Shown: piece by piece, positions 25,854 to 34,089 of the stretch | Layout: every line of letters begins with the position of its first letter | Position numbering within the stretch: position 1 is the stretch's first letter | Assembly: GCF_001612635.1 (NCBI RefSeq) | Contig: NZ_BDAV01000011.1 | Location: 186,001 to 250,000, forward strand | DNA length: 64,000 nucleotides | Source of the DNA: Nocardia africana NBRC 100379 | GTDB lineage: Bacteria > Actinomycetota > Actinomycetes > Mycobacteriales > Mycobacteriaceae | Reading direction: 5' to 3' | Program-made: the position numbers and the translations under genes | Notes under the pieces: generated by a model | What the model saw: only the letters and a program-made list of their open reading frames with translations | What the model was told of the DNA's origin: nothing | The model's database searches: none

Positions 25854-26591
25854 ATGAGCGGCCCGTACGGACCGAACGAGACCCCTGGCCCAGGGGAGGG
25901 CCACAGCGGCGATCCGGCCCAGCAGTGGTCGGGGCAGCCGCAGCCCGGCCAGTCCGGACCGGCGCCGCAGTGGGGTGGCCAGCAGCCGCAGCAGCCCCAG
26001 TGGGGTCAGCCCGCACCCTCGCAGCAGCAGTGGGCGCCCCAGCCGCAGCAGCCGCAGCAGCCGCAATGGGGTGGCCAGAGCCAGCCGTCCTGGCCGCAGC
26101 AGCCGCCGGCCCAGGCGCAGCCGTGGGAACCGACCCAGCAGCAGTGGAGTCAGCCGCAGCAGCCGTCGCAGCAGCAGTGGGCGCAGCAGCAGCCCACGCA
26201 GCAGGGGTGGGCGCCGCAGCCCGACCAATCGCAGCAGCAGTGGGGGATGCAGGAACCGCAGCTGAGCACCACGCCCGCCAAGAAGTCGAAGAAGGGCCTG
26301 CTCTTCGGCGGTATCGGCCTGCTGGTCGTGGTGGTCGTCGCCGTGGTCCTCGCCTTCGTCTTCCTCGGCAGCGACAAACTGGACAACAAGGCCGTGCAGG
26401 ACGGCGTGCAGAAGGTCCTCAAGGATTCCTACGGCATCGACGACGTCCAGAACGTCAGCTGCCCCTCGGGTCAGAAGGTCGAGGTCGGTGGCACCTTCGA
26501 CTGCACCCTGAAGGTCGGTGGCGAGCAGAAGAAGGTCACCGTCAAGATCACCAAGGACGACGGCACCTACGAGGTCGGCCGGCCCAACTGA
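25854..26591 (+). CDS. DUF4333 membrane protein with Gln/Pro/Trp-rich N-terminal region
   Basis: A 245-residue protein in three parts. Residues 1-140 are low complexity and Gln/Pro/Trp-rich, with many short QQPQWG-like repeats. A basic patch (KKSKK) and one membrane helix (GGIGLLVVVVVAVVLAFVF, about residues 152-170) follow. The extracellular C-terminal domain is DUF4333, with two Cys (VSCPSGQKV and FDCTLKV) probably forming a disulphide. Equivalent to the membrane protein downstream of helY in mycobacteria. Function unknown. GGAGG lies 7 nt before the ATG. Confidence 0.85.
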   Translation: MSGPYGPNETPGPGEGHSGDPAQQWSGQPQPGQSGPAPQWGGQQPQQPQWGQPAPSQQQWAPQPQQPQQPQWGGQSQPSWPQQPPAQAQPWEPTQQQWSQPQQPSQQQWAQQQPTQQGWAPQPDQSQQQWGMQEPQLSTTPAKKSKKGLLFGGIGLLVVVVVAVVLAFVFLGSDKLDNKAVQDGVQKVLKDSYGIDDVQNVSCPSGQKVEVGGTFDCTLKVGGEQKKVTVKITKDDGTYEVGRPN

Positions 26592-26698
26592 GCGTGAGAC
26601 GGACCGACGGCCGTGCGAATGCCCTCGTGGTCGACGGCCGCCGGGACCTCACAGTCACGAGAGCACTTGACAGCCAATGCTTTTCGCGACGGTGACGA

Positions 26699-27664
26699 TC
26701 AGGCGTTCGACGCGAGCGCGGCGGTCAGTCGCTTGACGGGGCTTTCGGCGTTGTAGGCGGTGGCGAGCGCGTGCAGCGCGTCCGGGTCGGCCGGTTCGGC
26801 GGGGAGTAGATCAGGGCCGGACAGTTCGACCTCGGCGTCGCGGACGACCCGCACCACGGGCGCTGCCGCCTTCAGATAGTCTTCGGCCGCAGCGAGTTTC
26901 GCGCGCACGCCGCGCGCCAGATCGGAGGCGGGATCGGCGACCGCGGCCACGAGCGCTTCGAGCGAGCCGTACCGCGAGATCAGCGTGGCGGCGGACTTGT
27001 CACCGATCCCGGCGACGCCGGGCAGGCCGTCGGACGCATCGCCGCGCAGCGTCGCCATATCGGCGTAGGCCGGGCCCGCATTCTCTTGCGGCACACCGTA
27101 TTTCGCGGCCACCTCGGCGGGGCCCCAGAGTTCGGCCTTGGCCAGCCCGCGGCCCACATAGAAGACGTGGACCGGGGGAGCGTCGGCGCGCACCACCTGC
27201 AGCAGATCGCGATCACCGCTGACCACGATCACCTCGTTGTCGCGTTCGCGGGCGGCGAGGGTGCCGATCACGTCGTCGGCCTCCAGGCCGGCCGCACCGG
27301 CGGTCGCGATCCCGGCCGCCGCGAGCATCTCGGTGATCATGTCGACCTGCGGGGTGAGCGTGTCGGGCACCTCTTCGGAGCCGGGCTGGGCGCCCGCGGC
27401 GGTGTCGAGCCGGTGGGCTTTGTAGGAGGGCACGAGCTCGACGCGGAAGGCGGGGCGCCAGTCGAGATCGAGGCACACCACCAGGCGGCCCGGATTGTGC
27501 CGGGTGACCAGCGCGGCGACCATGTCGGTGAAACCGCGTAGTGCGTTCACGGGCCGGCCGTCGGGCGCGGTGATCTTCTCCGGGATGGCGTAGAACGCCC
27601 GGAACCACAGGCTCGCGCCGTCGAGCAGCAACAGTGGCCGGTCACTCGCACTGGGGGTGAGCAT
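26699..27664 (-). CDS. 5'-3' exonuclease (FEN/T5-type nuclease)
   Basis: A 321-residue stand-alone homologue of the DNA polymerase I 5'-3' exonuclease domain. Metal-binding acidic residues appear in LLLDGASLWFRAFYAIP, CLDLDWRPAFR, GLEADDVIGTLA and VSGDRDLLQ, and the helix-hairpin-helix region in DGLPGVAGIGDKSAATLI. It should cleave 5' flaps or RNA primers. It matches the gene at the same site in M. tuberculosis. The ATG at 27664 gives MLTPSASDRPLLLLDG; the gene diverges from pepE with about 100 bp between them. Confidence 0.92.
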   Translation of the reverse strand: MLTPSASDRPLLLLDGASLWFRAFYAIPEKITAPDGRPVNALRGFTDMVAALVTRHNPGRLVVCLDLDWRPAFRVELVPSYKAHRLDTAAGAQPGSEEVPDTLTPQVDMITEMLAAAGIATAGAAGLEADDVIGTLAARERDNEVIVVSGDRDLLQVVRADAPPVHVFYVGRGLAKAELWGPAEVAAKYGVPQENAGPAYADMATLRGDASDGLPGVAGIGDKSAATLISRYGSLEALVAAVADPASDLARGVRAKLAAAEDYLKAAAPVVRVVRDAEVELSGPDLLPAEPADPDALHALATAYNAESPVKRLTAALASNA

Positions 27665-27767
27665 GGCGCAGACGCTACCGGGCCGCACCGACAATCCGGC
27701 CACGACCCGGTCGCGAACGTCGTGATCGTCCGGACCGTGTCCCGCGTGGCGGGTAACGTCGTATCGC

Positions 27768-28895
27768 ATGAGCGCGCATACGGAGTCACGATTCGGTGCC
27801 GAGATCTACGGCAAGCGGCTGGAGCGGGCGGCGGAGCTGACCCGCGCGGCACATCTGGACGCGCTGCTGATCACGCCCGGACCGGATCTGCGATATCTGC
27901 TGGGGTCGGCCGCGCAATCGTTCGAGCGGCTCACCTGCCTGGTCGTTCCGGCCAGCGGCGAAACTCCGTCGGTCGTGGTGCCGAAGCTGGAGCTGGCCGC
28001 GCTGGACGGCTCGGCCGCCGGGGAACTCGGATTGCACATGGTGTCGTGGGTGGACGGCGTGGACCCGTACGGAGTCGTGAAATCGACGCTGAACGCGGGC
28101 GCGCGGGTCGCGGTCGACGATGCCATGCCCGCCCTGCATCTGCTCCCGATCGCGGACGCGCTGACGGCCATGCCGGTGTCGGCGACACCGATCATCCGGG
28201 AGCTGCGGATGGTCAAGGATGCGGCCGAGATCGACGCCCTGCGCCGCGCGGGTGCGGCCATCGATCGGGTCCATGCCCGGATGGGTGAGTGGCTGCGGCC
28301 GGGCCGCACCGAGGCCGAGGTCGCCGCCGACATCACCGCCGCGATCGTGGCGGAAGGGCACGACCGCGCCGATTTCGTGATCGTCGGCAGTGGACCCAAC
28401 GGCGCCAATCCACACCACAGCCATTCCGACCGGATCATCGAAGCCGGTGACGTGGTGGTCATCGATATCGGCGGTCCCGTCGAGCCCGGGTATTTCTCCG
28501 ATTCCACCCGCACCTACGTCCTGGGCGAGCCCGATCCGGAGATCGCCGAACGCTATGCCGCACTCGAACGCGCGCAGGCCGCCGCGGTGGCCGCCGTGCG
28601 ACCGGGCGCCACCGCCGAATCCGTCGACGCCGCGGCGCGGAACCTGTTGTCCGAGTCGGGTTTCGGTGAGGCCTTCATTCACCGCACGGGCCACGGCATC
28701 GGGCTGTCGGTGCACGAGGAGCCCTACATCGTGGCGGGCAACGAGACCGTGCTGCGTCCGGGGATGGCGTTCAGCGTCGAGCCGGGCATCTACTTCGGCG
28801 GCGAATGGGGTGCTCGCATCGAGGACATCGTGGTGGTCACCGAGGACGGCGGCGAATCGGTGAATCGGCGTCCGCACGGCCTGACCGTGCTGTAA
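27768..28895 (+). CDS. pepE: Xaa-Pro dipeptidase PepE (peptidase M24B)
   Basis: A 375-residue metallopeptidase with the creatinase-like N-terminal domain (1-150) and the pita-bread C-terminal domain. The metal ligands are seen in order: Asp in VVIDIGG, Asp in FSDSTRTY, His in HRTGHGIG, Glu in SVEPGIYF and Glu in ARIEDIVVV. It would remove the residue before proline from peptides, perhaps handling peptides from the proteasome. The order helY - DUF4333 - exonuclease - pepE is the mycobacterial order. Confidence 0.93.
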   Translation: MSAHTESRFGAEIYGKRLERAAELTRAAHLDALLITPGPDLRYLLGSAAQSFERLTCLVVPASGETPSVVVPKLELAALDGSAAGELGLHMVSWVDGVDPYGVVKSTLNAGARVAVDDAMPALHLLPIADALTAMPVSATPIIRELRMVKDAAEIDALRRAGAAIDRVHARMGEWLRPGRTEAEVAADITAAIVAEGHDRADFVIVGSGPNGANPHHSHSDRIIEAGDVVVIDIGGPVEPGYFSDSTRTYVLGEPDPEIAERYAALERAQAAAVAAVRPGATAESVDAAARNLLSESGFGEAFIHRTGHGIGLSVHEEPYIVAGNETVLRPGMAFSVEPGIYFGGEWGARIEDIVVVTEDGGESVNRRPHGLTVL

Positions 28896-28918
28896 GGCCT
28901 GGTCGGCGCCGGTGTCGT

Positions 28919-29329
28919 TCAGCCGCGCAGGGTGCTGCTCGACAACACCCGCGCGACGCGCACCGCGATGACCACGCGCTGCGGGTTCTCGCGCGGGGTG
29001 CGGTAGCGCTCGGCGTAGCGTGCTTCCGCCTCGGCGACCCGGTCGCGATCGGTCCAGACCTCGGCCGGGCCCTCGAGGGTGAGCCAGCGGGGGCCGTCGA
29101 CCTGGCTCAGCGCCGCGTAGCCGCGCCGGTCCGCGTTGCGCGCCTTGGTGCTGGGACCGCTGGTGATCACCCGCGCGATACCGGCCTCGGGATCCCAGGT
29201 GAAGCCCACCGCGACGACGTGTGGAGTACCGTCCGCGCGCAGTGTGGTCAGTGTGGCCAGATGCCGTTCGGTCACGAACTCCAGCGCGGTGGGAGACAGG
29301 TCGATGCGCGCGGCCGCGGTACTCGTCAT
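28919..29329 (-). CDS. F420-dependent FDOR-B reductase, biliverdin reductase-like
   Basis: A 136-residue split beta-barrel protein of the PNPOx-like FDOR-B family. The strand FVTERHLATLTTLRADGTPHVVAVGFTWDP and the later YAALSQVDGPRWLTLEG and RYRTPRENPQRVVI segments closely resemble M. tuberculosis Rv2074, an F420-dependent biliverdin reductase. The ATG at 29329 matches the family length of about 137. It is followed on the other strand by the same SDR-cobL pair as in M. tuberculosis, which strengthens the match. Confidence 0.87.
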   Translation of the reverse strand: MTSTAAARIDLSPTALEFVTERHLATLTTLRADGTPHVVAVGFTWDPEAGIARVITSGPSTKARNADRRGYAALSQVDGPRWLTLEGPAEVWTDRDRVAEAEARYAERYRTPRENPQRVVIAVRVARVLSSSTLRG

Positions 29330-29372
29330 GGCTGCGACGCTAGCAACCGGCGCCGATGGCAGACTATGCGAC

Positions 29373-30128
29373 ATGGGTGTGCGTGAGGTCGACGACGGGG
29401 TGATCGTGCTGTTCGGCGGGCGCAGCGAGATGGGACTCGAGGTCGTCCGCCGGATCTGCGCGGGCCGCGAGGTCGTGCTCGCGGCGCGCCGCAGCGATCG
29501 GCTGGGGGAGGAGACCGCGATGCTGCGCGCGGCGGGCGCTCGCGCGGTTCATGCGGTGGAATTCGACGCCGACGACCTGTCGGGCCATCAGCCGCTGCTG
29601 GAGAAACTGGCCGCCGACCACGGCCGGATCGGGGCGGCTATTCTCGCCTTCGGGGTATTGGGGGATCAGGCCCGCGCCGAACAGGATCCGGCCGCAGCGG
29701 TCGCGGTATTGCACACCGACTTCGTCGCGCAGGTGAGCCTGCTGACCGTGCTGGCGAATCTGCTGCGCGCCCAGGGCAGCGGCCAGCTGGTGGTGTTCAG
29801 CTCGGTTGCCGGCGTGCGCGTGCGGCGTGCCAACTACGTCTACGGTTCGGGCAAGGCGGGGCTGGACGGATTCGCGTCGGGACTGTCGGATGCGCTGCAC
29901 GGCAGCGGCGTTCATCTGCTGCTGGTACGGCCGGGTTTCGTGATCGGCCGGATGACCGAGGGAATGAGCCCGGCGCCGCTGTCGAGTACGCCGCAGCAGG
30001 TGGCCGACGCGGTGGTTTCCGGATTGCGCCGGCGTGCGGGCGAAGTGTGGGTGCCGAGCACCCTGCGGTTCGCCTTCGCGGTAGCCCGATGGGTGCCGCG
30101 GGCCGTCTGGCGCCGGATGCCCCGCTGA
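29373..30128 (+). CDS. Short-chain dehydrogenase/reductase (Rv2073c-like)
   Basis: A 251-residue SDR. The cofactor loop GGRSEMG near residue 15 replaces the standard TGxxxGIG. Ser of VFSSVAG and the YxxxK pair in YVYGSGKAGLDG give the catalytic residues, followed by LLVRPGFVIGRMTEG. Relatives include decaprenylphosphoryl-ribose epimerase-like SDRs (DprE2 type), which act on lipid-linked sugars; the substrate here is not known. Its TGA at 30126-30128 is immediately followed by cobL. Confidence 0.85.
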   Translation: MGVREVDDGVIVLFGGRSEMGLEVVRRICAGREVVLAARRSDRLGEETAMLRAAGARAVHAVEFDADDLSGHQPLLEKLAADHGRIGAAILAFGVLGDQARAEQDPAAAVAVLHTDFVAQVSLLTVLANLLRAQGSGQLVVFSSVAGVRVRRANYVYGSGKAGLDGFASGLSDALHGSGVHLLLVRPGFVIGRMTEGMSPAPLSSTPQQVADAVVSGLRRRAGEVWVPSTLRFAFAVARWVPRAVWRRMPR

Positions 30129-30184
30129 TGTGCGCGACCACACCGTCTGCGGGCCGGAGCGTCGCGACGGCGGCCGGTGAAGGT

Positions 30185-31459
30185 ATGACAGGCGAACAAC
30201 CCGCTCTCGCAACCGGAGACACGCAGCACACACCGGAGAGCGATCGCGTGATCGCGGTGGTGGGCATCGGCGCCGACGGCTGGCCGGGGTTGAGTCCGCG
30301 CGTACGCGCCGAGATCGCCGGGGCCCAGGTGCTTTTCGGATCGCGCCGCCAGCTGGAGCTGGTGCCCGCCGACGCGACCACGGCGGATCGCCGAGCCTGG
30401 CCGACTCCGCTGTTGCCGGCGCTGCCGGAACTGCTTGCCGCGCATCGCGGTTCGCGCATCTGCGTCCTGGCCAGCGGTGATCCCATGTTCTACGGCATCG
30501 GCGTCACGCTGGCGAACATGCTGGGGCCGCAGGCTGTCCGGGTCTTTCCGCAGCCGTCGTCGGCCACGCTGGCCTGTGCGCGACTGGGCTGGGCGAGTGC
30601 GCACACACCGGTGGTGAGCATCGTCGGCCGCCCCCTCGAGACGGTGCTGCCGGAACTCGCCGACGGCCGGCGGCTGCTGGTGCTCAGCGCGGACGAGCAT
30701 TCTCCGGCGCGGGTGGCGGAACTACTGCGGTGCAACGGTTTCGGCGAGTCGCGGCTGACGGTGCTGGAGCAACTCGGTGGTCCCGGCGAACGGATCGTCG
30801 CCGCCACGGCGGCGCGGTGGTCGCGGCCGCCCGGCGATCCGTTGAACATCGTCGCCGTCGAGGCGGTCCGTGATCCGGCCGCGCCCCGGCTCACCCGCCT
30901 GCCGGGTCTGCCGGATGCCTCGTACGGTGGCGACGGACAGCTGACCAAGGCGGAGGTCCGCACCCTGTCGCTCGCCGCGCTCGCCCCGACGCCCGGCGAA
31001 CTGCTGTGGGATGTGGGCGGCGGGGCGGGCACCATCGCGATCGAATGGTGCCGCACCCATCCGGACTGTCGCGCAATAACATTCGAGCGCAGTGCGGCGC
31101 GGCGCGAACAGATCGCCGCCAATGCCGCGGCGCTCGGAGTGCCCGCGATCGATGTGCGCGGTGAGGCGCCCGCCGATCTGCCCGCAGCTGGTGACCCCGT
31201 GCCCGACGCGGTCTTCCTCGGCGGGGGGCTCACCCAGGACGGGCTGTTCGCGACGTGCTGGGACCGGCTGCGGCCGGGTGGGCGTCTGGTCGCCAACGCC
31301 GTGACCGCGGAATCGGAGGCGATGCTGCTGCGGTGGGCAGCGACGCACGGTGGTGACCTGCGGAAATTCCAGATCTACCGGGGCGAGCCACTCGGCGGAT
31401 TCACAGCCTGGCGCCCGCATCTGCCGGTGGCGCAGTGGATCGCTGTCAAGCCGAACTGA
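30185..31459 (+). CDS. cobL: Precorrin-6Y C5,15-methyltransferase (decarboxylating)
   Basis: A 424-residue CbiE-CbiT fusion of the aerobic cobalamin pathway. It methylates precorrin-6B at C5 and C15 and removes the C12 acetate carboxyl. The CbiE half shows VVGIGADGWPGLSP, the SAM loop LASGDPMFYGIG and VVSIVGRPLE. The CbiT half begins near GQLTKAEVRTLSLAAL, with DVGGGAGTIAIEW as the SAM site and VFLGGGL. The ATG at 30185 is preferred; an ATG at 30128, overlapping the SDR stop, would add 19 residues. No cobalamin riboswitch was seen upstream. Confidence 0.92.
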   Translation: MTGEQPALATGDTQHTPESDRVIAVVGIGADGWPGLSPRVRAEIAGAQVLFGSRRQLELVPADATTADRRAWPTPLLPALPELLAAHRGSRICVLASGDPMFYGIGVTLANMLGPQAVRVFPQPSSATLACARLGWASAHTPVVSIVGRPLETVLPELADGRRLLVLSADEHSPARVAELLRCNGFGESRLTVLEQLGGPGERIVAATAARWSRPPGDPLNIVAVEAVRDPAAPRLTRLPGLPDASYGGDGQLTKAEVRTLSLAALAPTPGELLWDVGGGAGTIAIEWCRTHPDCRAITFERSAARREQIAANAAALGVPAIDVRGEAPADLPAAGDPVPDAVFLGGGLTQDGLFATCWDRLRPGGRLVANAVTAESEAMLLRWAATHGGDLRKFQIYRGEPLGGFTAWRPHLPVAQWIAVKPN

Positions 31460-31603
31460 TCACAGCATCCGCCATGCTCGTCCGTAGTCACCCGTGACGG
31501 ATATGACCAGAGCCGGTTGCGGCACTCGAAACATGCTGCGGCAGGCCGGGTTCGGTGACATGGGAGGCAAGTCCACCGGCGACGTTCGGTGAGACGGGCC
31601 CGG

Positions 31604-32194
31604 TCAGTGTTCGGAGCCCGCCTGTATCGGTGCGGCGGCCGCGGCGAGGGCGCGCAGCTCGTGGAAGGCGCGGGAGAGATGCGCGTCCAGACCGTCCGCG
31701 GGGTCGTCGATCCAGGCTCGGACCGCGTGTTGATAGGCGGCCCAGCCGGTCCGGGCGGCGAGGTCGGCCGTCCCGGTCTCGATACCGCGTTGTCGCAGCG
31801 CCTCCGCCACGGCGTCGGTGAGCACAGCATGTTTGGCCAGCTCGCGCTCGCGCAGCGCCGGTGTTGCGGCGACGACTTTCCATCGTGGATCGGAGAACGG
31901 GCGGTCGCGTTGCAGGTTTCGGGCCGATGTCCGGAAGGCGCACAGCAGGACATCGAACGGACTCGGTCCCTGGGGTGCTTCGGCGATCGCCTGCATCAGG
32001 GAGGTGCGGAGGTCGGCTTCGCCGTCGAAGAGCACCTCGCGCTTGTCGGGAAAGTGCCGGAAGAAGGTGCGCTCGTTGACCCCGGCCCGGGCCGCGATCT
32101 GCGCCGCGGTGGTCTGGTCGAACCCTCGTTCCCGGTACAGCTCGAGGGCGGCCTCGGTCAGGCGGCGACGCACCTCTGCTCCGCTTCGTGGCAT
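31604..32194 (-). CDS. TetR family regulator with four upstream operator-like sites
   Basis: A 196-residue TetR regulator, HTH at about residues 8-55 (TTAAQIAARAGVNERTFFRHFPDKREVLF), C-terminal domain of the type often seen with oxidoreductase targets. It diverges from the NAD-dependent epimerase-like gene across 121 bp that contain four similar palindromes. It very probably represses itself and that gene. The inducer is unknown. Confidence 0.9.
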   Translation of the reverse strand: MPRSGAEVRRRLTEAALELYRERGFDQTTAAQIAARAGVNERTFFRHFPDKREVLFDGEADLRTSLMQAIAEAPQGPSPFDVLLCAFRTSARNLQRDRPFSDPRWKVVAATPALRERELAKHAVLTDAVAEALRQRGIETGTADLAARTGWAAYQHAVRAWIDDPADGLDAHLSRAFHELRALAAAAAPIQAGSEH

Positions 32195-32214
32195 CCTCCG
32201 AGCCTACCGCGTTG

Positions 32215-32301
32215 TGTCAGTGACTGGCATCACGTTGCGCCAGCGACTGGCGCTACGCGTAGAGTCAGTCACTGACACTAAGTAGCGCCAGTGACTGGCG
32301 C
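32215..32301. promoter_or_regulatory. Array of four TetR operator-like palindromes
   Basis: Four related dyads are spaced centre to centre by about 23-25 bp: TGTCAGTGACTGGCA (32215-32229), GCGCCAG-CGA-CTGGCGC (32237-32253), GTCAGT-C-ACTGAC (32264-32276) and GCGCCAG-TGA-CTGGCGC (32285-32301). All share a CAG(T/C)NACTG-like core. Sites 2 and 4 differ by one or two bases and alternate with sites 1 and 3. Site 4 ends 3 bp before the TGGAGG ribosome binding site of the rightward gene. Confidence 0.8.
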
Positions 32302-32315
32302 AAAATGGAGGTTCC

Positions 32316-33275
32316 ATGCACGTCTTCGTCACCGGTGGCTCCGGTCAGACCGGACCCGCCGTCGTCACCGAGCTGATCGCCGCCGGTCATACCGTGACCG
32401 GCTTGGCCCGCTCGGCGGCCGCGGCCGCACGGCTGGAATCGCTCGGCGCGACACCGCATTCCGGCTCCCTGGACGACCTCGACAGCCTGCGCGGCGGCGC
32501 GGCAGCCGCCGACGGCGTCCTGCACATGGCCTACGGGGGCGACTACGCGGATCCGGATGACCTCATCCGCCGCGACTGCGCGGCGATCGAGGCGCTCGGA
32601 CAGCCACTGGCCGGCTCCGGCAAGCCGCTCGTCAGCACCTCGGGCACCTTGGTGACCAGGGCCGGGCAGGTCAGCACCGAGCAGGAGGCGCCGGATCCCG
32701 ATTCGGTCGCGGCTTTCCGCATCGCCGGCGAGCAGACCTGCCTGAGTCTTGCCAAGTGCGGTGTGCGAGCCAGCGTTGTACGACTCGCGCCGACCGTGCA
32801 CGGGCCAGGCGACTACGGGTTCATTCCGGCTCTCATCGCGGCCGCGCGCAGGGCCGGGGTCTCGGCCTACATCGGCGAGGGCGACAATCGGTGGCCGGCG
32901 GTCCACCGGGCCGACGCCGCGGTCCTGTTCCGGTTGGCGCTGGAGAAGGCTCCCGCCGGCAGCGTGCTACACGGCGTCGGGGAAAGCGCTGTCACGATCA
33001 AGAGCATCGCGGAGCAGATCGCGCACATGCTCGACATCCCCACCGCTTCGCTGACCCTCGAACAGGCCGCCGCACATCTCGGGAACCCGTTTCTGGCCCG
33101 ATTCTTCTCCCTCGACGTGCCGGTATCCAGCGACCACACCCGAGCGCTGCTGGGGTGGGCGCCCGGCCACGCGACGTTGCTCGACGACCTGCGGACCGGC
33201 GACTATTTCACCCCGGAGGCCGGCGTCCGGGCCGAACAGGTGTGGCTGCCGCACGGCTCGCACGATCAGAGCTGA
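32316..33275 (+). CDS. NAD(P)-dependent epimerase/dehydratase family (atypical SDR)
   Basis: A 319-residue extended/atypical SDR. The N-terminal cofactor motif is FVTGGSGQTGPAVV. The classical YxxxK is not evident; the region around SGTLVTRAGQVSTEQEAPDPDSVAAFRIAGEQTCL occupies its place, as in several NAD-binding paralogues. RLAPTVHGPGDYGFIPALI and the C-terminal substrate region follow. The substrate is unknown. Transcription is presumably controlled by the divergent TetR through the four-site array. Confidence 0.85.
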   Translation: MHVFVTGGSGQTGPAVVTELIAAGHTVTGLARSAAAAARLESLGATPHSGSLDDLDSLRGGAAAADGVLHMAYGGDYADPDDLIRRDCAAIEALGQPLAGSGKPLVSTSGTLVTRAGQVSTEQEAPDPDSVAAFRIAGEQTCLSLAKCGVRASVVRLAPTVHGPGDYGFIPALIAAARRAGVSAYIGEGDNRWPAVHRADAAVLFRLALEKAPAGSVLHGVGESAVTIKSIAEQIAHMLDIPTASLTLEQAAAHLGNPFLARFFSLDVPVSSDHTRALLGWAPGHATLLDDLRTGDYFTPEAGVRAEQVWLPHGSHDQS

Positions 33276-33382
33276 CCTGCCTATATCCGTGGACGACCTC
33301 GCCGCGACAACGCCGCACGAGAATACTTGCGCTGCAGGGTCTTCCGGGTCCAGGCGACATGGCCGACCGGAGGACACCATTC

Positions 33383-33856
33383 TCAGCTCGAGGTTTCCGA
33401 CAACGGGGTCCGGGCTTCGGCGATCTTGCGGTAGTCCTCGAGGATGCGGCGAATGGAGGGAGTCACGCGCAGCTCGCTGTCCAGCGGCGCCCAGGTGTAG
33501 GCGCGGTGGACGGACAGGCGGATGGGGTACGTGGCGGCCACGTCGACGGCGAAGTGCAGGCGCCGGACCGGTTTTCCGACGGGCGAGAGGTAGTCGAAAG
33601 ACCCTACGTGGCAACGGATTCGGGTGACGAGCAGTCCAGTCTCGGTGGCGACGGCGCGCGTCACGGCCGCGTCGAGCGGCTCGCCGGGTTCGACGGTGGT
33701 GCCGGGGAGTTTGAGGGTGGCCTTGATGGGGCCGCTGTCGTCACGTTCCAGCAGCAGAACTTCCCCGCCGCGATCGATGATCGTGCCGATTCGTAGTGCG
33801 ACACCGTCCTTTTCGGCGCGTTCGTACAGTTCGTCGAGCATGGATGTAGAGATCAT
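33383..33856 (-). CDS. NUDIX-fold protein with degenerate NUDIX box
   Basis: A 157-residue NUDIX-fold protein. The opening beta-hairpin VALRIGTIIDRGGEVLLLERDDSG and the box region LPGTTVEPGEPLDAAVTRAVATETGL fit the fold. However, the canonical REUxEE is RAVATE here, so the metal-binding Glu pair is reduced to one. Hydrolysis may be weak or lost. The start is uncertain: ATG 33856 is used, GTG 33868 is an alternative. It diverges from the amidase gene. Confidence 0.75.
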   Translation of the reverse strand: MISTSMLDELYERAEKDGVALRIGTIIDRGGEVLLLERDDSGPIKATLKLPGTTVEPGEPLDAAVTRAVATETGLLVTRIRCHVGSFDYLSPVGKPVRRLHFAVDVAATYPIRLSVHRAYTWAPLDSELRVTPSIRRILEDYRKIAEARTPLSETSS

Positions 33857-34089
33857 CCGACTCACCAACCCTCGATCGGTGCACCACCCGGGCAGTACAG
33901 TGATGACCCATTATTGCGGATGAACGTGGCCGCGTATGACGGGAAGGCATCCGTGCGTCGGATTTTCGCCGAGTTGGTACCGACCGGCACCACCGCGTGG
34001 GTCGGCGAGAGCGCTCGATCGGCGCGAGCCGGTCACGAACGACGGATTCCAGGAATGATGCGGTCCGATCCGCCGATAGAGGAGTGCAG

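Noticed and set aside
23038..26016. A 990-codon minus-strand open frame opposite helY
   Set aside because: Antisense to an unambiguous helicase gene; no family features.
25975..26265. A CRISPR-like short repeat tract
   Set aside because: The repeats are codon-level Gln/Pro/Trp repeats inside the DUF4333 protein, not fixed-length repeats with unique spacers.
30129..30184. Possible cobalamin riboswitch before cobL
   Set aside because: The space to the preceding SDR gene is under 60 bp and no B12-box-like sequence or pairing is visible.
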